From Aureispira sp050633105 (GTDB lineage Bacteria; Bacteroidota; Bacteroidia; Chitinophagales; Saprospiraceae), in contig JBOEFW010000042.1 in the NCBI GenBank assembly GCA_050633105.1, forward strand, positions 10,199 to 74,198: DNA of 64,000 nt, given 5' to 3'. Shown here piece by piece: positions 58,565-64,000 of this stretch. The number at the start of each line of letters is the position of its first letter. Within the stretch, counting starts at the first letter, position 1. The notes below the pieces were generated by a model. That model searched no databases. It was not told the DNA's origin and saw only the letters and a program-made list of their open reading frames with translations. A program made the translations under genes and the position numbers.

Positions 58565-60670
58565 CTAGTACGCTAGTAAATCTTCTAAAGCTACCTGTAC
58601 TTTTTCTACAGAAGGCAACATCGTTCTTTCTAAAACCTGATTCAATGGAATAGCAGGGGTATCAACCGCTCCTAACGTACGAACAGGAGCATCTAAGGAT
58701 TCAAAACACTGCTCTTGAATACGAGCGGCCAAACTTTGTGCAAACGTACAACTTACGGGCTCTTCCGTAACCACTAAGCATCGACCATGCTTTCTTACCG
58801 CCTCAAAAACCGTGTCTGTATCCAAAGGATACAAGGTTCTTAAATCTATAATTTCTACCCGACCATCTAGTTCTTTACTAGCATTGAGCGCCCAATGCAC
58901 TCCCATTCCATAAGTAACAACGACCATAGAACACCCTTGTTCTACCTGTTCTTCTTTTGCTGCTTGTGTTATCGCCGCCTTTCCAAAAGGCAATTGATAA
59001 TCCTCCGCAGGCAATACGGTACGAGCGGTCTCTGTTCCTGGCACTTTAGACCAATATAAGCCTTTGTGTTCCAATATAACAACTGGATTAGGGTCATAAT
59101 AAGCCGCTTTCATTAGACCTTTGAGGTCAGCGCCATTGCTTGGATAAGCAATTTTGATTCCTTTGATATTGGTCAATACGGATTCTACACTAGAAGAATG
59201 ATAAGGTCCTCCACTGCCATATGCTCCAATAGGCACGCGCAAAATCATACTTACAGGCCATTTTCCATTCGATAAATAACAAGAACGGCTCACTTCTGTA
59301 AACAATTGATTCAACCCTGGCCAAATGTAATCAGCAAACTGTACTTCTACAATAGGTTTTAATCCAACAGCAGACATTCCAACTGTAGAACCAATAATAA
59401 AAGCTTCTTGAATGGGGGTATTAAATACACGGCTATCGCCAAATTTTTGCGCCAAAGTAGCGGCTTCTCTAAAAACCCCTCCTAAACGGCCACCCACATC
59501 CTGTCCATACAAAAGACATTCTGGGTGTTCTTGCATCAATTCATTAACAGCGGTCAAAGCACTGTCTACCATGACAGTAGGTTCCGCGCCTTCTGGTTGG
59601 CGCATTCCTTGTTCTTCTTGGATAGGCGTTTCTGCAAAAGCATGTGTTGTTAAATCTTCAGGGCGGGGATCTTCTGCTTCTAGAGCCCGTTCAAAAGCTT
59701 TTTGAGCGGCCTCTTGGCATTCTTTTTCTATTGCTTGAATGTCGATATCTGCTAAACCTGCCTCTTGTAGTTGTTTCCACAAAATTGGATAAGGATCACG
59801 TGTTTTGTGCTCCTCTAAATCATCCCGATACCACTCCATTCTCACACCAGAAGTATGGTGGTTGAGTAACGGCACCTTGGCATGTATTAAGAATGGGCGA
59901 CGTTCTTTTCTAATGGTATCTAATACTTTTTCTACTGTTTCATAACAAGCGGTAAAATCGCTGCCATTGACTTGCACGGCTTCAATACCTTTAAAACCTT
60001 GAATGTATTCAAAGGCATTTTGGGCACGAATTTCATCTGCACTAGCAGAAATATCCCAATCGTTGTCCTGTACTAAATATAGAATGGGCAATTGCTTAAG
60101 CGCTGCCATTTGAAAGGCTTCTGCTACTTCTCCTTCTGTAATCGAAGCATCTCCCAAGGAACAAACAACAACAGGCTTATCTTTCCAATCTTCTGCTAAG
60201 TTGTGTTGTTCTTTGTATTGCACTCCCATTGCTACTCCTGTTGTTGGAATCGCTTGCATGCCTGTTGCAGAGGATTGGTGGGGAATTTTGGGCTTGTCAT
60301 CGTCCTTTAGGCTAGGATGCGCATAATAAGTTCGTCCACCAGAGAAGGGATCTTCTCTTTTGGCCAATACTTGCAACATCAAATCATAAGGCTGCATTCC
60401 TATCGCCAACAAAATAGAGTCATCTCTATAGTAAGGCGCCACATAATCCTGTGCATGCAGCTGCATGCCCAAAGCCAACTGAATGGCTTCATGCCCTCTA
60501 GAAGTTGCATGTACATACTTAGAAGCTAATTTTGCATTGGCTTCATAGGTTTCCGCCATTGCTTTGGCAGTAGCCATTAAACGAAAAGCTTCTTGCAAGC
60601 GCTTTAAGTTGGCTTTTTTTGAAGTTGTTTTAATAGCTTTTTTTCTATCTTTTGTGGTCGTTTTTGACAT
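58565..60670 (-). CDS. 2-oxoacid dehydrogenase E1, fused alpha and beta subunits
   Basis: 701 residues from ATG 60670; the longer frame to 60829 would run through a palindromic operator and has no family match. The alpha part (about 30-360) carries SRGHEAIQLALGMQL and the thiamine diphosphate motif GDASITEGEVAEAFQMAAL...NDWDIS. The beta part (about 365-701) has GQDVGGRLGGVF, RVPIGAYGSGGPYHSSSVES and the C-terminal transketolase domain (VVTYGMGVHWALN). It decarboxylates a branched-chain or aromatic 2-oxoacid for transfer to E2; E2 and E3 are not in the window. The shared palindrome with paaA suggests a link to phenylacetyl-CoA supply. Confidence 0.93.
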   Translation of the reverse strand: MSKTTTKDRKKAIKTTSKKANLKRLQEAFRLMATAKAMAETYEANAKLASKYVHATSRGHEAIQLALGMQLHAQDYVAPYYRDDSILLAIGMQPYDLMLQVLAKREDPFSGGRTYYAHPSLKDDDKPKIPHQSSATGMQAIPTTGVAMGVQYKEQHNLAEDWKDKPVVVCSLGDASITEGEVAEAFQMAALKQLPILYLVQDNDWDISASADEIRAQNAFEYIQGFKGIEAVQVNGSDFTACYETVEKVLDTIRKERRPFLIHAKVPLLNHHTSGVRMEWYRDDLEEHKTRDPYPILWKQLQEAGLADIDIQAIEKECQEAAQKAFERALEAEDPRPEDLTTHAFAETPIQEEQGMRQPEGAEPTVMVDSALTAVNELMQEHPECLLYGQDVGGRLGGVFREAATLAQKFGDSRVFNTPIQEAFIIGSTVGMSAVGLKPIVEVQFADYIWPGLNQLFTEVSRSCYLSNGKWPVSMILRVPIGAYGSGGPYHSSSVESVLTNIKGIKIAYPSNGADLKGLMKAAYYDPNPVVILEHKGLYWSKVPGTETARTVLPAEDYQLPFGKAAITQAAKEEQVEQGCSMVVVTYGMGVHWALNASKELDGRVEIIDLRTLYPLDTDTVFEAVRKHGRCLVVTEEPVSCTFAQSLAARIQEQCFESLDAPVRTLGAVDTPAIPLNQVLERTMLPSVEKVQVALEDLLAY

Positions 60671-60706
60671 AATAACTGAGCAGATTAGTAGGTGGCTTAC
60701 AATATA

Positions 60707-60720
60707 CGAACAACTGTTCG
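60707..60720. promoter_or_regulatory. perfect palindromic operator candidate upstream of the E1 gene
   Basis: CGAACA-AC-TGTTCG, perfect 6-bp arms, 37 bp before ATG 60670. Its right part AACAACTGTTCG is shared exactly with the site upstream of paaA (54748-54761). A degenerate -7 box (TATAGTTTG, minus strand) lies just upstream, so a repressor here could block transcription. Confidence 0.65.
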
Positions 60721-60880
60721 CTTTTTGCAAACTATAAGCTGTTTTTATCCCTGATATAATTGAAAAGAATAACAACTTTTTAGCGAAAGCTGTTTTTTGA
60801 TGGGCTATAAGATAGCATATTTTTTTCATTTTATGAGAATAGCCTGACTAATGCCCTTTTCATTGATAGTTGATAAAAAA

Positions 60881-60913
60881 AGGGCTGTTCCAACACTAGT
60901 TTGGAACAGCCCT
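60881..60913 (-). terminator. strong terminator of the adhesin gene
   Basis: 13-bp perfect stem (60881-60893 with 60901-60913), 7-base loop. On the minus strand it is followed by a run of T (complement of the A tract at 60875-60880). It lies 30 bp after the adhesin stop codon. Confidence 0.9.
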
Positions 60914-60943
60914 ACATTTTATACGATTAGTTATTAGAATAAC

Positions 60944-63900
60944 TTACTCGATCACTACTTTAAAAGTAGTCTGGCGATCATCTGCTTTAATTTCTAACGC
61001 ATAGACACCAGCAGGCAATTGCTCGATTGGCAATGCTACAGTAGTAGCTGTTACGCCATTCATTGAACGATTGATTACTTCTTGTCCTAAAACACTCACT
61101 AGACGAATGTTGACTTCGTCGGCTGTTGCTAAGTCAAAATTCACCCAAAGTGTGCTTGATGCAGGATTTGGATAAACAGTTACTTGCTCTGACAAATTCA
61201 AACTAGTCACATTGATAAAGGTCGTGTTAACACTATCCATCGCCATACAACCATTAAGATCTGTTGCCGTAACAAAATAAGTTGTTCCATTCAACAAACC
61301 TGTTGCTGTTGCGGCAGTGGTTCCTTGGTTATCTGACCACAAATAAGCAATTGTTCCAGTACCACCTATTGCAGTTGCTGTTGCAGTACCGTTTCCATTA
61401 CCTACAACTCCAACAGAAAGCAATGCAGGATCCGTCAAGGTTACTGAACTAACAGCAGTACATCCACTTGCATCCGTCACTGTTACATTATAGATTCCTG
61501 AAGGTAAGCCTGTAAGTGTAGGAGTAGTAGGACCAGGAGTCCACAAGTAAGTGTAAGGTGCCGTACCACCTGTTGCTATTACTGTAATCGCTCCATCAGA
61601 AGCACCAAAACAAGTAATATCTGCCCCATTGTAGTTAGAAGCAACTGTTGCTGTTGCCATTACAGGTGTTGTTGCAGTAATAGAAGCTACCGTTGTTGCT
61701 GTCATACCATTATTATCTGTTACGGTTACGGTATAGGTACCTGCTCCTAAATTAGTAGCTGTCGCTGTTGTCTGGCTAGCAGCAGCAGCATCCCATAAGT
61801 AAGTAAATGGTGACGGCCCACCTGTCGGTGTTGCTGTCGCAGAACCATTGTTCAAGCCACAGGTAGCATCTGTTGTAGTTATATTAACATTCAAAGTAGA
61901 GAAAGAAATTACTACACTACTATTACCAGTACATCCATTGGCATCTGTTACCGTTACTGTAGCAGTCGCTCCATTTGTTAAACCTGTTGCAGTTGCTGTA
62001 GTCTGATTATTTGACCACAAGTAGGTATAAGCACCAGTACCTCCTGTTACTACCGCTGTCGCAGTACCGTTATTATTATTGGTTGCATTTACAATAAGTG
62101 CTGTTGTTGATGTAATCGTTGTGAGTGCTGTTGCAGTCATACCATTATTATCTGTCACAGTTACTGAGTAAGTTCCTGCTCCTAAATTAGTAGCTGTCGC
62201 TGTTGTCTGGCTAGCAGCAGCAGCATCCCATAAGTAAGTAAATGGTGACGGCCCACCTGTCGGTGTTGCTGTCGCAGAACCATTATTTAAGCCACAAGTA
62301 GCATCTGTTGTCGTTACATTGACACTCAAAGTAGAGAAAGAAATTACTACACTACTAATTGCAGTACATCCATTGACGTCCGTTACCGTTACTGTAGCCG
62401 TTGCTCCATTCGTTAAACCTGTCGCTGTTGCTGTAGTTTGATTATTCGACCACAAGTAAGTATAAGCAGCAGTACCGCCTGTTGCTACAACAGTTGCACT
62501 ACCATTGTTGTTATTGGTTGCTGTCGCTGTTACTAAGCTAGGTTCTGTAACTGTTACCGTACTGGAAGAAGTACATCCATCGTTATCCGTTATTGTTACT
62601 GTATATATCCCTGCAACTAAACCTGTAGCAACTACTGTTGTTTGATTCCCTGACGCTGGTCCCCAGAAATAAGTATAAGGTAATGTACCTCCTGTAGCCG
62701 TTGCTGTCACTTCTCCATCATCAGCACCAAAACAACTAATATCTGCTCCATTGTAATTAGAAGTTACACTTGCAGAAGCCGAAATTACTGTAGCAGGGGC
62801 CGAAACTGTCGCGGACTGTACCACTGTATTTGCTGCATTATCCGTTACTGTTACATTATAAGTACCTGGTGCTAAATTAGTAGCTGTAGCCGTTGTCTGA
62901 CCAGCAGCATTAGGACTCCAAGTATATGTATATGGAGCCGTTCCCCCTGTTGCCATAACAGTAATAGAACCATTGTTCAAGCCACAACTTGCATTGATTA
63001 CAGAAGTTGTTGCAGCTAGGCTTACAACAGCACAAGCATTGTCAATAGAAATATCATCTACTTCTAAGATGAACATATCATTGGAGTTGTTGCGGAAAGC
63101 AACATACACACTTTGTCCTGCAAACGCTGCTAAGCTGGTTGAGCGCGCTGTAAATAACGTATCTTCTGCTGCAATGCTAAAGACCATTGTTCCACCTGTC
63201 GTGAAATCCGTTGTTGCTGGTGTAGCTCCTGCAATAGAACTGGTTACCCATACTTGGTAGCCATCACGGAAATTAGGATCACGGGCAGCCGCTTCCCAAC
63301 TCAATACTGTTGTAGCGTCAATACCTGATACTTGTGGGGTAATCAACCAGTCATCTGATTGGCCCGCAGGATCTAAGTAAGACGTAACAGCCGCTACAGA
63401 ATCTATAGCAACCGTCTCTGAACTGTTCACTACAATCCATTGATCGTACACTGCTAAACCTGCAAAGGCTCCAGCTGCATCCGCATCAATTACAGTAAAA
63501 CCAGCAGGTATATTTCCTCCTGTTCCTTCAAAGTCTTCTCCATAAAGGTTAATAGTAGTCGTATTCGTCAATACAACAGAACTCACAGCAGAACTACCTG
63601 TATTATCTGTTACCGTCACGCTATAACTACCTGCCATTAAGTTGCTAATTGTAGCCGTTGTTTGGTTGTTTGACCATAAGTAAGTGTATGGAGCAGTTCC
63701 CCCCACAGCACTAGCCGTCGCGGTTCCATTATTCAAACCACAATTGGCGTCTGTACCAGTGACATTAATCGTCAATTGTGCTGCTGGACAAGCTTTATCA
63801 ATAGAAATGTCATCTACTTCTAAGATGAACATATCATTAGAGTTGTTGCGGAAAGCAACATACACACTTTGTCCTGCAAACGCCGCCAAACTGGTTGAAC

Positions 63901-64000
63901 GTGCTGTAAACAATGTATCTTCTGCTGGAATGCTAAAGACCATTGTTCCACCTGTCGTGAAATCCGTTGTTGCTGGTGTAGCTCCTGCAATAGAACTGGT
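60944..64000 (-). CDS. T9SS-secreted SprB-repeat adhesin, 3' part (N-terminus outside window)
   Basis: The frame is open to the window edge; 1,018 residues are present. Read from the edge: the end of a choice-of-anchor-J/MAM-like domain (STSLAAFAGQSVYVAFRNN, ILEVDDISID), one SprB-type repeat, a second complete anchor-J domain nearly identical to the first, then eight more SprB-type repeats (pattern GGTxPYTYLW...ATxLxxGTYxVTVTDxNGC). A T9SS type A sorting tail closes it: VTVYPNPASSTLWVNF, LPAGVYALEIK and a final KVVIE. It is a large surface or secreted protein, probably for adhesion or gliding. Thr/Ala/Asn-rich composition and repeated DNA show growth by internal duplication. Confidence 0.92.
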   Translation of the reverse strand, partial: TSSIAGATPATTDFTTGGTMVFSIPAEDTLFTARSTSLAAFAGQSVYVAFRNNSNDMFILEVDDISIDKACPAAQLTINVTGTDANCGLNNGTATASAVGGTAPYTYLWSNNQTTATISNLMAGSYSVTVTDNTGSSAVSSVVLTNTTTINLYGEDFEGTGGNIPAGFTVIDADAAGAFAGLAVYDQWIVVNSSETVAIDSVAAVTSYLDPAGQSDDWLITPQVSGIDATTVLSWEAAARDPNFRDGYQVWVTSSIAGATPATTDFTTGGTMVFSIAAEDTLFTARSTSLAAFAGQSVYVAFRNNSNDMFILEVDDISIDNACAVVSLAATTSVINASCGLNNGSITVMATGGTAPYTYTWSPNAAGQTTATATNLAPGTYNVTVTDNAANTVVQSATVSAPATVISASASVTSNYNGADISCFGADDGEVTATATGGTLPYTYFWGPASGNQTTVVATGLVAGIYTVTITDNDGCTSSSTVTVTEPSLVTATATNNNNGSATVVATGGTAAYTYLWSNNQTTATATGLTNGATATVTVTDVNGCTAISSVVISFSTLSVNVTTTDATCGLNNGSATATPTGGPSPFTYLWDAAAASQTTATATNLGAGTYSVTVTDNNGMTATALTTITSTTALIVNATNNNNGTATAVVTGGTGAYTYLWSNNQTTATATGLTNGATATVTVTDANGCTGNSSVVISFSTLNVNITTTDATCGLNNGSATATPTGGPSPFTYLWDAAAASQTTATATNLGAGTYTVTVTDNNGMTATTVASITATTPVMATATVASNYNGADITCFGASDGAITVIATGGTAPYTYLWTPGPTTPTLTGLPSGIYNVTVTDASGCTAVSSVTLTDPALLSVGVVGNGNGTATATAIGGTGTIAYLWSDNQGTTAATATGLLNGTTYFVTATDLNGCMAMDSVNTTFINVTSLNLSEQVTVYPNPASSTLWVNFDLATADEVNIRLVSVLGQEVINRSMNGVTATTVALPIEQLPAGVYALEIKADDRQTTFKVVIE
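61740..62284 (-). repeat. internal 435-bp tandem repeat in the adhesin gene
   Basis: 110 bases at 61740-61849 recur identically at 62175-62284, a period of 435 bp (145 residues, two SprB repeats). The DNA identity is higher than the protein would require, so the duplication or gene conversion is recent. Confidence 0.85.
63061..64000 (-). repeat. 756-bp module repeat in the adhesin gene
   Basis: The segment starting at 63061 recurs from 63817 to the window edge with very few differences, both ending in the same stretch of about 60 identical bases (63180-63243 and 63937-64000). Each unit encodes one anchor-J domain plus one SprB repeat, and more units may follow outside the window. Confidence 0.8.

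Noticed and set aside
60671..60829. N-terminal extension of the E1 gene
   Set aside because: It would run through the palindrome and promoter-like DNA and adds 53 residues without family match; ATG 60670 fits.

Overview
The window looks like chromosomal DNA of a marine-type Bacteroidota, most likely the class Saprospiria (Aureispira-like). This is inferred from: a TonB-dependent receptor paired with a DUF4249 lipoprotein; a type IX secretion (T9SS) C-terminal sorting tail on an SprB-repeat adhesin; a GldM-like protein; a bacillithiol-system protein (YtxJ); fused E1 alpha/beta 2-oxoacid dehydrogenase; AT-rich spacers; and promoters of the Bacteroidota form (TTTG ... TAnnTTTG). No rRNA, tRNA, CRISPR array, phage or intact insertion sequence was seen. 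The assembly has three N gaps: one of 83, one of 117 and one of 2 bases lie inside copies of the same dispersed repeat. A further 2-base gap lies inside a gene.

Layout. 1-3.3 kb: 3' end of a TonB-dependent receptor, a DUF4249 lipoprotein and a small membrane protein. 3.5-10.7 kb: YchF, a thioredoxin-fold protein, a MATE exporter, a toxin-23-like exported protein and a large exported vWA-like protein. 11-18 kb: a small T9SS-tail-like secreted protein, an HU/SPOR protein, shikimate kinase and a MarR regulator, a CrtI/RetSat-type oxidoreductase, an alpha/beta hydrolase and a conserved unknown. 18.3-22 kb: repeat copy 1, then a GT2 glycosyltransferase with a GT-C-like membrane protein. 22-31 kb: FAD/Fe-S dehydrogenase, cysteine hydrolase with a divergent AraC regulator, RNase H with viroplasmin domain, TetR, RimM, YtxJ. 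30.5-39.7 kb: an exported protein carrying a MetRS-like C-terminal domain next to metG, a two-gene GT2 operon, a DinB protein and BioB.

39.7-44.3 kb is the most unusual locus: eight consecutive small multi-span membrane proteins belonging to two paralogous families (order of transcription A-B-A-B-A-A-B-A), headed by a signal-peptide protein with GldM-like C-terminal domains. It resembles no described operon I know. At 46.1-48.8 kb lies a second unusual gene: one polypeptide that joins an HsdM-like methylase domain (with a degraded catalytic motif IV), an HsdS-like half and a histidine-kinase-like module.

50.6-60.7 kb holds phenylacetyl-CoA epoxidase genes (paaA, paaB, paaC, and paaE separately). 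A TPR gene (interrupted by an in-frame TGA) and an LRR gene are interleaved in the paaABC operon, and a second large LRR gene lies upstream of paaE. A near-identical palindrome (GAACA-AC-TGTTC type) lies in front of both paaA and the 2-oxoacid dehydrogenase E1 gene, which suggests one repressor controls both. 60.9-64 kb is the 3' part of a repetitive T9SS-secreted adhesin that runs off the window.

Functions are read from motifs by eye, without database searches. Where I give a start different from the longest reading frame, it is because the longer frame begins with a rare TTG/GTG codon, overlaps a neighbour or runs through a regulatory site.
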